DNA of 64,000 bases. It comes from Nocardioides zeae (GTDB lineage Bacteria; Actinomycetota; Actinomycetes; Propionibacteriales; Nocardioidaceae). The DNA is taken from positions 248,001-312,000 of the forward strand of contig NZ_JAAGXA010000002.1 of the NCBI RefSeq assembly GCF_010686755.1, read 5' to 3'. Positions 56,558 to 64,000 of the stretch are shown one piece after another; position 1 is the stretch's first letter, and the number at the start of each line of letters is the position of its first letter. The notes below the pieces were generated by a model. The model saw nothing but the letters and a program-made list of their open reading frames with translations, ran no database searches and was not told the origin of the DNA. Position numbers and translations under genes: made by a program.

Positions 56558-57019
56558 ATGACCGAGAAGCAGGCCCCCAAGGCTCCCAGCACCACCGCCC
56601 TCGAGCAGCGCGGCACCGGCACCCTCGCTTCCGAGGACGGCCGCACGTCGATCGCCGACACCGTGGTCTCGAAGATCGCCGGCATCGCGACCCGCGAGAT
56701 CAGCGGGGTCCACGACCTCGGCGGCGGCGCCGCCCGCGTCGTCGGCGCCCTCCGCGAGCGCATCCCCGGCTCGCGCACCAACCTGTCGCAGGGCGTCGCG
56801 GTCGAGGTGGGCGAGCGCCAGGCCGCCGTCGACATCGACATCGTCGCCGAGTACGGCGTCGCGATCGCCGACCTCGCCGCCGCGGTGCGCCGCAACGTGA
56901 TCGCGTCGGTCGAGCGCATGACCGGGCTCGAGGTCACCGAGGTCAACATCACGGTGCACGACGTCTACATCGAGGGCTCGGAGGACGACGCCGAGCCCGC
57001 CGCCCCGCGCGTCGAGTGA
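56558..57019 (+). CDS. Asp23/Gls24 family envelope stress protein
   Basis: A 153-aa protein. GRTSIADTVVSKIAGIATREISGVHDLGG and GVAVEVGERQAAVDIDIVAEYGVAIADLA, then TGLEVTEVNITVHDVYIE, are the Asp23 core (residues about 25-140). The family forms membrane-attached assemblies near the cell envelope in Gram-positives, anchored by AmaP. ATG 56558 follows AGAGGA at good spacing. It is the first gene of an eight-gene run. Confidence 0.93.
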   Translation: MTEKQAPKAPSTTALEQRGTGTLASEDGRTSIADTVVSKIAGIATREISGVHDLGGGAARVVGALRERIPGSRTNLSQGVAVEVGERQAAVDIDIVAEYGVAIADLAAAVRRNVIASVERMTGLEVTEVNITVHDVYIEGSEDDAEPAAPRVE

Positions 57020-57026
57020 GCGCGGC

Positions 57027-57341
57027 GTGAGCCACGAGCCGCTGGAGACCACGGGAGAACCCGAGGTCGACGTCGCTGACCGGGTCGCCGCCGCCGTGCT
57101 GGGGGTGCCGGGCGTCCACGCCCTCCACCCCGGCGCGTTCGGCGAGATCGCGACCTACCTCCCCGGGCGACGTGTCGCCGGGGTGCGGGTCGCGGACGAG
57201 CGGTGCGAGGTGCACGTGGTGCTGCAGTGGCCGGCGCCCCTCGCGGCCACCACCGACGCGGTGCGGGCTGCCGTCCGCGCGGTGGTCCCCGGCCCGGTCG
57301 ACGTGACCGTGGGTGACGTCGTCGGGCCGGGAGCCCCCTGA
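57027..57341 (+). CDS. Short Asp23-like protein
   Basis: A 104-aa protein from GTG 57027, 7 bases after the Asp23 gene. VADRVAAAVLGVPGVHALHPG and RVAGVRVADERCEVHVVLQWPAPLAATTDAVRAAV, then VDVTVGDVV, give the Asp23 fold pattern. It lacks the longer ends of the first copy. Probably a partner subunit. Confidence 0.8.
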   Translation: MSHEPLETTGEPEVDVADRVAAAVLGVPGVHALHPGAFGEIATYLPGRRVAGVRVADERCEVHVVLQWPAPLAATTDAVRAAVRAVVPGPVDVTVGDVVGPGAP

Positions 57342-57352
57342 ACGGGCCCACG

Positions 57353-57706
57353 ATGACCACGCCTCCGCCCCCCGACCGACCGGACCCCGACCAGCTGCGC
57401 TCGCTGCGGCGCGCGGTGGCCCTCCGCCACCACCCCGACCGGGGTGGCGACCCGGAGGTGTTCGCCCGCCTGATGGCCGAGCTCGACCCGCGGCGCTCCC
57501 CCGCCGCGGGGCTGGACGGCCCCGGTCGGGCGGAGGCCGGGCGGGCGGACCGCGCCTCGGTCCGCCCGCCCCCGGTCACCGTCGTGGAGACGGCGTGGAC
57601 CCGGTCCACCGGCTCCCTGCGACGACGCGGCCGCAGCGTCGTCGCCCTCGTGCGGCAACGACTGCCGCGGTCCGTCCCCGGCTCCCGCCGCTACGGGCGG
57701 CTCTGA
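57353..57706 (+). CDS. Small J-domain-like protein
   Basis: A 117-aa protein starting MTTPPPPDRPDPDQLRSLRRAVALRHHPDRGGDPEVFARL. HPDRGG directly after a basic helix and before DPEVFARLMAELDP is the J-domain helix II, HPD and helix III arrangement. Helix I seems absent or replaced. The remainder is basic and disordered, ending RRYGRL. A link to a DnaK-type chaperone is possible but untested. It sits 11 bases after an Asp23-like gene. Confidence 0.65.
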   Translation: MTTPPPPDRPDPDQLRSLRRAVALRHHPDRGGDPEVFARLMAELDPRRSPAAGLDGPGRAEAGRADRASVRPPPVTVVETAWTRSTGSLRRRGRSVVALVRQRLPRSVPGSRRYGRL

Positions 57707-57741
57707 ACCCCGACCCCCCCCGATCCACAGGAGAACCCACC

Positions 57742-57918
57742 ATGACCACCTCGAGCCTCGGCCTCGTCGCCGGCCTGCTGCTGACCCTCGCTGTCACCAC
57801 CGGCGGCTTCCTCGGCCTGCTCCTCGCCGTCGTCCTCGGCGGCGGCGGCTACCTGCTCGGCGGCCACGTCGACGGGCAGTTCGACCTCGGCGCCCTCCTG
57901 CGAGGACGTCGTGACTGA
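57742..57918 (+). CDS. Small DUF2273-like membrane protein
   Basis: A 58-aa protein from ATG 57742 after a CAGGAG ribosome site. It is almost all one or two helices (LGLVAGLLLTLAVTTGGFLGLL and VVLGGGGYLLGGHV) and ends in LRGRRD. Small integral proteins of this kind accompany Asp23 and AmaP genes. It overlaps the next gene by 8 bases. Confidence 0.75.
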   Translation: MTTSSLGLVAGLLLTLAVTTGGFLGLLLAVVLGGGGYLLGGHVDGQFDLGALLRGRRD

Positions 57919-58276
57919 CGCCGCCGCCGTCGACGCCGCAGACCGGGGCACCCTCGAGGTCCGCACCAAGGCCATCCGCACGCTCGTGGAGCAGGCGGCC
58001 CTGGAGACCCCGGGCACCGTCGCCCACCGCGCCGGCTTGGCCCGGCTCACCGGTCAGGGGCGCACCACCGTCGAGATGCACGGCCGGAGCGCCCGCGTCA
58101 CCACCGACGTCGCCTGCGTCTGGCCCTGCGCCGTCACGCAGGTCGCCGTCGAGGTGCGTGACCGCATCCGGGAGCTGGCCGCGCGCTACTCCGGTGTCCA
58201 CATCAGCTCGGTCGACGTGACCGTGCACGTCGTCGCCCCCGGCGACACCGACCAACCGCGAAGGAGGGTGGAATGA
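57911..58276 (+). CDS. Asp23/Gls24-like protein, second full copy
   Basis: A 121-aa protein from GTG 57911. TKAIRTLVEQAALETPGTVAH, then TTVEMHGRSARVTTDVACVWPCAVTQVAVEVRDRI and VHISSVDVTVHVV, give the Asp23 strand-helix pattern. Its stop overlaps the next start as ATGA, with AAGGAGG just inside its 3' end. Confidence 0.82.
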   Translation: MTDAAAVDAADRGTLEVRTKAIRTLVEQAALETPGTVAHRAGLARLTGQGRTTVEMHGRSARVTTDVACVWPCAVTQVAVEVRDRIRELAARYSGVHISSVDVTVHVVAPGDTDQPRRRVE

Positions 58277-58842
58277 GCACGACCGGATCCCTGCCGACCC
58301 CCGTGAAGGCGGCGCCGCGCTCGCTGCCCGCGTCGGGCATCGTGGCCGTCCTCCTCGCGCTGGCGCTCGTGGCCCTGGCCGTCGTCGCCGGCCACGACCT
58401 CGCCGCGCGCCAGGGATGGACCACCGGCCAGGACAGCTGGCTGACCCCGGCCGTCGAGTCCCTGGACGGGCTGACGGCCAGCGTCGCCGTGCTCGTGGGT
58501 GCCGGCGTGCTCGGCCTGCTCGGCCTGGTGCTGGTCGTGCTGTCCTTCGTCCCTGCCCGCACGTCCCACGTGCGCAGCGCGGCCCGTGTCGACGGCGCCG
58601 CCCTCGACCTGTGGGTCTCCCCCGCGGCCGTGGCCGCGGTGGCCCGCAACGCCGCCGACCGCGCCCCGGGCGTGGTGGCCGCCGAGACGGTGCGCGTGTC
58701 GCGTCGCCGCATCCGGATCGCCGTCACGACCCAGCGCGACGCCGGGCCCGTCCGCGAGGCGGCGACGACCGCCGCCCGCCAGGCCGTCGGCTCGCTCTCG
58801 AACGCCCGCATCGACGTCGTCACGAAGGAGCTGCCGCGATGA
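58273..58842 (+). CDS. DUF6286-like membrane protein with Asp23-like C-terminal domain
   Basis: A 189-aa protein with two helices (SGIVAVLLALALVALAVVAG and AVLVGAGVLGLLGLVLVVLSFV) around an extracytoplasmic loop. The cytoplasmic domain (LDLWVSPAAVAAVARNAADRAPGV, RIRIAVTTQRDAG) resembles Asp23/AmaP tails. ATG 58273 has a perfect AAGGAGG. It likely anchors the soluble Asp23 proteins. Confidence 0.78.
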   Translation: MSTTGSLPTPVKAAPRSLPASGIVAVLLALALVALAVVAGHDLAARQGWTTGQDSWLTPAVESLDGLTASVAVLVGAGVLGLLGLVLVVLSFVPARTSHVRSAARVDGAALDLWVSPAAVAAVARNAADRAPGVVAAETVRVSRRRIRIAVTTQRDAGPVREAATTAARQAVGSLSNARIDVVTKELPR

Positions 58843-59423
58843 CCTCCCGTCTCCGCCTCCTCGACCGCACCGCCTGCCTCCTGCTGGGCCTCGCCCTCGT
58901 CGCGCCCGCCCTGCTGGCCTACGACTGGCGCTACGGCGTGGTGGGGTCCTACCCCGACACGCTCCGCACCGCTGCCGCCGTCGACGTCGTCGACAGCAGC
59001 TGGTGGCCGTGGGCCTTCGCCGCCGGCGCCCTCGTGCTCGCCCTGCTCGGCCTCGCCTGGCTGCTGGCGCACCTGCGCCGCCCGGGGCCTGGCAGCGAGC
59101 GCCTCGACGCCAGCGACCCCACCGGGCGTCTCGAGGTCGACCTCCGCTCCACCGCGTCGGCCGTCGCCGACCGGTTCGCCGAGCTGGCTCCGGTCGCCCA
59201 CGTCCGCGGGACGACGGAGCAGCGCGGCCGGCACGTGCTCCTCGTGCTGCACGGGCACGTCGACCCGGCCGCCGACGCGGACGCCCTCGCCGAGGCCACC
59301 GCGACCTGCACCCGCGAGGTGGCCGCGGCCTTCCCCGACGACGACGTGCGGCTCCGCGTCGTCCTCGAGTCCCCCCGACGCCGCCGGATCCGCGGGGGCG
59401 ACGACCGGGTCCGGGTCCGCTGA
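58839..59423 (+). CDS. AmaP-like membrane anchor protein
   Basis: A 194-aa protein, start overlapping the previous stop as ATGA. It has two helices (CLLLGLALVAPALLAYDW and WPWAFAAGALVLALLGLAWLLAHL) and then a C-terminal domain (GRLEVDLRSTASAVADRFAEL, HVLLVLHGHVDPAADADALAEA) like that of alkaline-shock membrane anchors. It repeats the layout of the preceding gene, so the two may be paralogous halves of one complex. Confidence 0.75.
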   Translation: MTSRLRLLDRTACLLLGLALVAPALLAYDWRYGVVGSYPDTLRTAAAVDVVDSSWWPWAFAAGALVLALLGLAWLLAHLRRPGPGSERLDASDPTGRLEVDLRSTASAVADRFAELAPVAHVRGTTEQRGRHVLLVLHGHVDPAADADALAEATATCTREVAAAFPDDDVRLRVVLESPRRRRIRGGDDRVRVR

Positions 59424-59502
59424 CGGCGGACCGCACCCCCACCCTCGTCCGCGCTCCCGCGCGGCGACCAACCACCACGCACCACCTGAGAGGAGAACCA
59501 CC

Positions 59503-59676
59503 ATGGGTATCGCTGACAAGGCCAAGAACGCCGCCGAGGACCTCAAGGGCAAGGCCAAGGAGGTCGTCGGTGACGTCACCGGCAACGACGAGCTGAAGGC
59601 GGAGGGCAAGGCCGACCAGACCAAGTCGTCCGCCAAGCAGGCCGGCGAGAACGTCAAGGACGTCTTCAAGGGCTGA
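59503..59676 (+). CDS. CsbD family stress protein
   Basis: A 57-aa hydrophilic protein starting MGIADKAKNAAEDLKGKAKE, with VVGDVTGNDELKAEGKADQ and a Lys/Ala-rich end. CsbD proteins are induced by general stress in Gram-positives; the molecular role is unknown. AGAGGAG precedes the ATG. It is about 80 bases from the anchor gene and followed by a strong terminator, so it closes the cluster or is transcribed alone. Confidence 0.93.
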   Translation: MGIADKAKNAAEDLKGKAKEVVGDVTGNDELKAEGKADQTKSSAKQAGENVKDVFKG

Positions 59677-59694
59677 TCTCGGCACTCCCACGAC

Positions 59695-59732
59695 GAGCGG
59701 GTCGGGCGGCCTCGGGGCCGCCCGGCCCGCTC
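59695..59732 (+). terminator. Terminator after csbD gene
   Basis: CGGGCGGCC and GGCCGCCCG pair around TCGG, extended by GAGCGGG/CCCGCTC, within 20 bases of the stop. Confidence 0.85.
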
Positions 59733-59766
59733 CGCTCTCCCCGTGCCCCGACGAGAGGACCGCACC

Positions 59767-60756
59767 ATGAGCCGGCTGGTCTCCCGCATCGACGCCTTCC
59801 AGCGCCGCCGCCCGGCCGTCGGGCTGCCGCTCGGTGTCGTCTACAAGTTCGTCGACGACACCGGCCCGCACCTCGCGGCGCTCATCACCTACTACGGGTT
59901 CATCTCGCTCTTCCCGCTGCTCCTGCTCGGCTCGACGATCCTGGGCATCGTGCTCGACGGGAACCCCGAGCTCCAGGCCCGCATCATCGAGTCCGCGATG
60001 GCGCAGGTGCCGGGGCTGCAGCAGGACCTCGCCCGCCCGGAGGGTCTCGGCGGCGGTGTGGCCGGCGTCGTCATCGGCGTCCTGGGGGCCCTGTACGGCG
60101 CGTCCGGTGTCGGCCAGGCCGTGCAGAACGCGTCCAACACCGCCTGGAACGTGCCGCGCCACCTGCGGCCGAACCCGGTCACGTCGCGGTTCCGCAGCGC
60201 GGGTCTCGCCGCCCTCATCGGGCTCAACGTCGTGGGCACCACCGTCGTGGCCGGCCTCATCGGATCGGCTGCGTTCCTCGGCCCGCTCGGCAGCGTGCTC
60301 GTGCTGGCCGCCACCCTCGCCGTGCACGTCGCGACGTTCGCCGCCGTGTTCCGGCTCTCCGCGGCGCGCTCCCTCGACTGGCGCACCGTGCTCCCCGGGT
60401 CCGTGCTCGCCGCGCTGGCGTGGCTCGGGCTGCAGTACGTCGGCGTCGCCTACGTCGGCCGGTACGTCGCGTCGGGGTCCGTCACGAACGGCGTCTTCGC
60501 CGTGGTCCTGGGCCTCCTCGCCTTCCTCTACCTCGCGGCGGTGCTCGTCGTCGTCGCCGTCGAGCTCAACGTCGTGCTCGCGGAGCGGCTCTACCCGCGC
60601 TCCCTCCTCACGCCGTTCACCGACGACGTGGAGCTCACCGAGGCCGACGAGCAGACCTACGAGGAGATGGCCAAGGCCCAGGCCCTCAAGGGTTTCCAAC
60701 GCATCGAGGTCGAGTTCGACCCGCACGACCGCGAGCGCGTGGAGGATGTCGGATGA
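59767..60756 (+). CDS. YihY/BrkB-family membrane protein
   Basis: A 329-aa integral membrane protein with about six helices. FVDDTGPHLAALITYYGFISLFPLLLLGSTILG is the family N-terminus, and NVPRHLRPN plus WLGLQYVGVAYVGRYVASGSVTNGVFAVVLGLLAFLYL lie near the end. Often called BrkB or 'virulence factor', but its function in actinobacteria is unknown. The ATG at 59767 has AGAGGA; an earlier ATG adds eight residues. The cytoplasmic tail is acidic. Confidence 0.9.
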   Translation: MSRLVSRIDAFQRRRPAVGLPLGVVYKFVDDTGPHLAALITYYGFISLFPLLLLGSTILGIVLDGNPELQARIIESAMAQVPGLQQDLARPEGLGGGVAGVVIGVLGALYGASGVGQAVQNASNTAWNVPRHLRPNPVTSRFRSAGLAALIGLNVVGTTVVAGLIGSAAFLGPLGSVLVLAATLAVHVATFAAVFRLSAARSLDWRTVLPGSVLAALAWLGLQYVGVAYVGRYVASGSVTNGVFAVVLGLLAFLYLAAVLVVVAVELNVVLAERLYPRSLLTPFTDDVELTEADEQTYEEMAKAQALKGFQRIEVEFDPHDRERVEDVG

Positions 60757-60766
60757 TGGAGGCGTG

Positions 60767-61507
60767 ATGCCTCCAGACGCGCTGCGTCGTGCCGTCGCCG
60801 ACGCCGCCCAGGACATGCAGGCCGGTCGCGGCCGCGCCGAGACCGTGCAGGTCGCCGCCGACGCGGTGCGCCACCTCGTCTCCGGGTGCGACATCGCCGC
60901 CATCTCGGTGCTGACCCGCGACGGCCTCGACAACGTGGTCTGCTCCCCGGAGTCGGCGGGCGCTCCCGGTCACCCCGAGCCCGGCGACGGCCAGACCGCC
61001 CGCAGCGCGGTGCAGGTCGTCGACGACCTGCAGTACGAGATCCGGCAGGGCCCGTGCCACGAGGCCATGACCGCCCTGGCGACCGTCCACAGTCCCGACA
61101 TGGCGGCCGAGGCGCGGTGGGACCGGTGGGCGGCGACCGCCGTGCGCGAGCTCGGGATGCACAGCGTCGTGAGCCACCCCCTGCGCTCCGGTGGCCGGGT
61201 GCTCGGGGTGCTGAAGGTGTACGGCGCGCGCACCGCCGCCTTCACCAGCGACGACATCGAGCTGGTCGTGACGTTCGCCGCCCACGTGAGCGTCGCCATC
61301 GCGTCGGCGACGCAGGTCGAGCAGCTGGGCGACGCCCTCGACTCCCGCACGCTCATCGGGCAGGCGACCGGGTTGCTGATGGCGACCTACGACCTGCCGC
61401 CCGACGCCGCGTTCGCCGCGCTGGCGCGCTCGTCGCAGACCACCAACACCAAGCTGCGCGACCTCGCCGCCGAGGTCGTCCGCACCCGGCGGTTGCCGTC
61501 GGCCTGA
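60767..61507 (+). CDS. GAF and ANTAR domain regulator
   Basis: A 246-aa protein. The GAF domain spans about residues 25-175 (CDIAAISVLTRDG, EIRQGPCHEAM, HSVVSHPLRSGGRVLGVLKVY). The ANTAR domain at the C-terminus (LIGQATGLLMATYDLPPDAAFAALARSSQTTNTKLRDLAAEVV) would bind RNA hairpins to prevent transcription termination. It overlaps or nearly abuts yihY (11 bases). The start may be ATG 60767 or the adjacent GTG. Confidence 0.92.
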   Translation: MPPDALRRAVADAAQDMQAGRGRAETVQVAADAVRHLVSGCDIAAISVLTRDGLDNVVCSPESAGAPGHPEPGDGQTARSAVQVVDDLQYEIRQGPCHEAMTALATVHSPDMAAEARWDRWAATAVRELGMHSVVSHPLRSGGRVLGVLKVYGARTAAFTSDDIELVVTFAAHVSVAIASATQVEQLGDALDSRTLIGQATGLLMATYDLPPDAAFAALARSSQTTNTKLRDLAAEVVRTRRLPSA

Positions 61508-61514
61508 GCGGCGC

Positions 61515-63092
61515 TCACGCCGGCTCGAGCAACCCCTGGTCGTCCACGACCCCGGTGGCCAGGGTCTTGTAGCCGGTCTCCTCGAACAGCACCGTCAGCT
61601 GGCGCTCGTCGGCGTCGACGACGACGCCCGTCCCGAAGGTGCCGTGGACGACCCGCTCGCCCCGACGCTCGTCGTCCACCACCGGCGCGTCGCCGGCGCG
61701 TCCGGAGGCGCAGTTGTCGCACTGCGCGCAGTCCTCGGCCGCCTGGCCGTAGTAGCCGAGCAGCCACGCCGAGCGGCAGCGTCCGGTGCCGGCGTACTCC
61801 AGCATCATCTCGACCCGCGACTGCTCGAGCCGCTTCCGCTCGCGGGCGACCTCGCGCACCGCCTCGGCGTCGGCGTCCGCGCCGGCGAGCTCGAGGAGGT
61901 TGAGCACCCGGGTGGCCGCGGCCGTGCCGACGTCGGCCGCCCGGGCCACCTCGCGCGGCTCCGCGGCGCCCACGCGGCGCGCGGCGGCGAGCACCGCGCG
62001 CACCGTCGAGCGGCGGGGCACCCCGGCGGCGAAGAACCGGCCGAGCGCGCGGTCCTCGGGGCGGTGCACGAGCACCACCTCCGCGGGCTCGCCGTCGCGG
62101 CCGGCCCGACCGATCTCCTGGAAGTAGTCGTCGACCGACGCCGGCGCGCCGGCGTGGACCACGCGCCGTACGTCGGGCTTGTCGATCCCCATCCCGAACG
62201 CCGAGGTCGCGACGAGCACGTCCAGCTCGTCGGCGTCGAAGCGGCGGTGCACCTCCTCGCGGGCGTCGCGCCTCATCCCGGCGTGGTACGCCGCGGAGCG
62301 ACGCCCCGTGGACCCGAGCGCGGTCGCGAGCTCCTCGGCGTGGGTGCGGGTGCGGACGTAGACGAGGGTCACGCCGCCCCGGTCCTCGCGGGCGAGCTCG
62401 AGCACACGGGCGTCGAGACGGTCGCCGTCGGCCGCCTGCTCCACGACGAGGGCGAGGTTGGGCCGGGCGAGGTCGGCGGTGACGACCGTCGGGTCGGTGA
62501 GCCGGAGCCGCGTGGTGAGCGACTCGAGGACGGGAGCCGCGGCGGTCGCCGTCGTGGCCACCCGCACCGCCCGCGCCTCGGAGTCGTCGAGCCGGTCGAG
62601 GAGGGTCCCGAGCCGCAGGTAGTCGGGACGGAAGTCGTGACCCCACTCGGAGACGCAGTGCGCCTCGTCGACGGCGACGAGGCCCGGCGGGCAGGCGGCG
62701 AGCGCCTCGGCCACCGCGGGGTTGGCGAGCTGCTCGGGGGCCAGGAAGAGGAGGTCGACCTCGCAGCGGCCGACCGCGTCGAGGAGCGCGGCGCGACGGC
62801 GCTTGCCGAGGGTCGAGTCGAGGGCCTCGACCCGGGTGTCCGTGCCGTCGAGGTGCGCGACCTGGTCGCGCTGGAGGGCGATCAGCGGGGAGACCACGAG
62901 CGTCCAGCCCGGGGTGAGGCGCGCGGCGGCGAGGTAGACGAGCGACTTGCCGGAGCCGGTCGGCGCCAGCACGACGGTGTCGCGCCCCTCCACGACCGCG
63001 GTGACGGCCTCCCGCTGCCACGGCGTCGGCTCCTCCACACCGAACGCCGCAGCTGCCTCGTCGACCCTCGCCCCGGTGCGTTCGCCACTCAT
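61515..63092 (-). CDS. recQ: RecQ-family ATP-dependent DNA helicase
   Basis: A 525-aa 3'-5' helicase. Walker A is LAPTGSGKSLVYL, the DEAH box is VAVDEAHCVSEWGHDFRPDY, and motif VI is YFQEIGRAGRDG. The zinc-binding domain has four Cys in CRSAWLLGYY...DCAQCDNC. A basic SH3-like or RQC remainder follows (VVHGTFGTGVVVDADERQ), but no HRDC domain, so it is a short form. It converges on the GAF-ANTAR gene with a 7-base gap. Confidence 0.95.
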   Translation of the reverse strand: MSGERTGARVDEAAAAFGVEEPTPWQREAVTAVVEGRDTVVLAPTGSGKSLVYLAAARLTPGWTLVVSPLIALQRDQVAHLDGTDTRVEALDSTLGKRRRAALLDAVGRCEVDLLFLAPEQLANPAVAEALAACPPGLVAVDEAHCVSEWGHDFRPDYLRLGTLLDRLDDSEARAVRVATTATAAAPVLESLTTRLRLTDPTVVTADLARPNLALVVEQAADGDRLDARVLELAREDRGGVTLVYVRTRTHAEELATALGSTGRRSAAYHAGMRRDAREEVHRRFDADELDVLVATSAFGMGIDKPDVRRVVHAGAPASVDDYFQEIGRAGRDGEPAEVVLVHRPEDRALGRFFAAGVPRRSTVRAVLAAARRVGAAEPREVARAADVGTAAATRVLNLLELAGADADAEAVREVARERKRLEQSRVEMMLEYAGTGRCRSAWLLGYYGQAAEDCAQCDNCASGRAGDAPVVDDERRGERVVHGTFGTGVVVDADERQLTVLFEETGYKTLATGVVDDQGLLEPA

Positions 63093-63149
63093 GCACGGAG
63101 CCTAGGAGGGGCCCCGGTAACGGACCGCCCGGGCGGGTGAGGGCGAGTG

Positions 63150-64000
63150 CTACGTGGACCGGCCGTGCGCCACGAGCGCAGCCAGCCGAGCAACCTCCCC
63201 CACCCTCTGCTCGGCCGTCGAGGAGACCGCGTTGAGCAGCAGGGTGGTGACACCCGCCGCAGCGAAGCGCTCCACCTTGGCGGCCACCTCCGTCTCGTCG
63301 CCGATGAGGGAGACCCCCCGCGCCAGCTCGTCGGGCACCGCGGCCGCGGCATCGTCCTTGCGACCGGCGAGGAAGAGCTCCTGGATCTCGTCGGCCTCAC
63401 GCTCGTAGCCGTAGCGACCGGCGAGCTGGTGGTAGAAGTTCTTGTCCCGCGCCCCCATGCCTCCGATGTAGAGCGCCAGCTGGTCGCGCACCGCAGCCAG
63501 GTGCCGCTCGTCGTCGCCCTCCATGCTGAACGTGACCTGCAGCTGGACGTCGAGGGGTGGGAGGGAGGGGTCACGTCGGGCACGGCCCTCCGCCAGCGAC
63601 GTCCCGAAGGCGCGGTCGGCGTGCTCGGGGTGGAAGAACAGGGGTTGCCACCCCTCCGCGATCTCGGCGGCCAGCGCCACGTTGGCCGGTCCGAGCGCTG
63701 CCAGGGACACGGGGATCCGGTCCCGGAGAGGTCGGTTGATGAGCTTGAGGGGCTTGCCGAGGCCCGATCCACCCTGCTCCGGGGTGAGCGGCAGGTGGTA
63801 GTGCCGGCCGTCGTGCACCAGGGGCTCACGCCGCCAGACCGTGCGACAGATCTCGACGGTCTCGCGGGTGCGGCCCAGGGGCGCGTCGTACCGGATCCCG
63901 TGGAACCCCTCGATGACCTGGGGTCCCGACGCGCCGAGGCCGAGGTTGAACCGCCCCTCCGAGACGTGGTCCAGCCCCGCCGCCGTCATGGCGACGAGGG
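63150..64000 (-). CDS. LLM-class (F420-dependent type) oxidoreductase, 5'-truncated by window edge
   Basis: The frame runs to the window end, so the N-terminus is missing. The visible 283 residues include LDHVSEGRFNLGLGASGPQVIEGFHG, the luciferase-like core, then RETVEICRTVWRREPLVHDGRHY and IPVSLAALGPANVALAAEIAEGW. This is the pattern of actinobacterial LLM oxidoreductases using F420 (or FMN). The substrate is unknown. It is separated from recQ by about 57 bases. Confidence 0.88.
   Translation of the reverse strand, partial: LVAMTAAGLDHVSEGRFNLGLGASGPQVIEGFHGIRYDAPLGRTRETVEICRTVWRREPLVHDGRHYHLPLTPEQGGSGLGKPLKLINRPLRDRIPVSLAALGPANVALAAEIAEGWQPLFFHPEHADRAFGTSLAEGRARRDPSLPPLDVQLQVTFSMEGDDERHLAAVRDQLALYIGGMGARDKNFYHQLAGRYGYEREADEIQELFLAGRKDDAAAAVPDELARGVSLIGDETEVAAKVERFAAAGVTTLLLNAVSSTAEQRVGEVARLAALVAHGRST

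Overview
The window is very GC-rich, densely coded chromosomal DNA from an actinobacterium. Markers are Lsr2, ClpC, a TopA with a lysine-rich tail, DUF3180 beside folK, a DUF2342-type zinc protease beside tilS, an LLM-class (F420-type) oxidoreductase and a GAF-ANTAR regulator. A Nocardioidaceae-like genome (Nocardioides or a relative) fits best; that is a judgement from gene content, not a computed placement. There are no rRNA or tRNA genes, CRISPR arrays, phage genes or transposases. The 5' edge cuts mutY and the 3' edge cuts an LLM oxidoreductase gene.

Layout. 0-10 kb: mutY end (+), then on the minus strand clpC, lsr2, and a cofactor block reading DUF2520-panC-panD and nadB-nadC-coaX (pantothenate/CoA and NAD). 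10.9-23 kb, all minus: a MidA-like protein, a double GNAT and a coiled-coil membrane protein, then the chain ftsH-folE-folP-folB-folK-DUF3180, then hpt, and dacB-zinc protease-tilS. 23-32 kb: ppa (+), a methyltransferase and acyl-CoA dehydrogenase/oxidase pair, a PAP2 protein, and a thiamine ABC transporter (thiBPQ) behind a TPP riboswitch. 32-41 kb: an ElaA-like GNAT, an MBL hydrolase, a MerR-DICT regulator divergent from a small gene, two adjacent CitE/malyl-CoA lyase-like genes, and a 663-aa single-pass protein. 41-51 kb: dtd, hutH-hutU, topA, a second methyltransferase and cspA. 51-55 kb: tetR plus a DHA2 efflux pump and a convergent CynX-type MFS gene. 54.8-59.7 kb: an envelope-stress-like cluster with an ECF sigma factor, at least three Asp23/Gls24-type proteins, two larger membrane-anchored relatives, several tiny membrane proteins, a J-domain-like protein and CsbD. 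59.7-64 kb: YihY, GAF-ANTAR, recQ and the LLM oxidoreductase.

Genes within operons are tightly coupled: at least twelve junctions are 4-base ATGA or GTGA overlaps, and these fix many starts.

The most unusual content is intergenic. Five families of inverted-repeat elements occur, several with strictly constant length: family A 46 bp (seven copies), family B 57-58 bp (five copies), family C 70 bp (two copies), family D a 31-32-bp-period array with inverted arms, and family E a 94-bp element made of three perfect 20-bp palindromes with exact two-fold symmetry. Four of the six sites lie between convergent genes. No mobility gene is nearby, so their mechanism is unknown.
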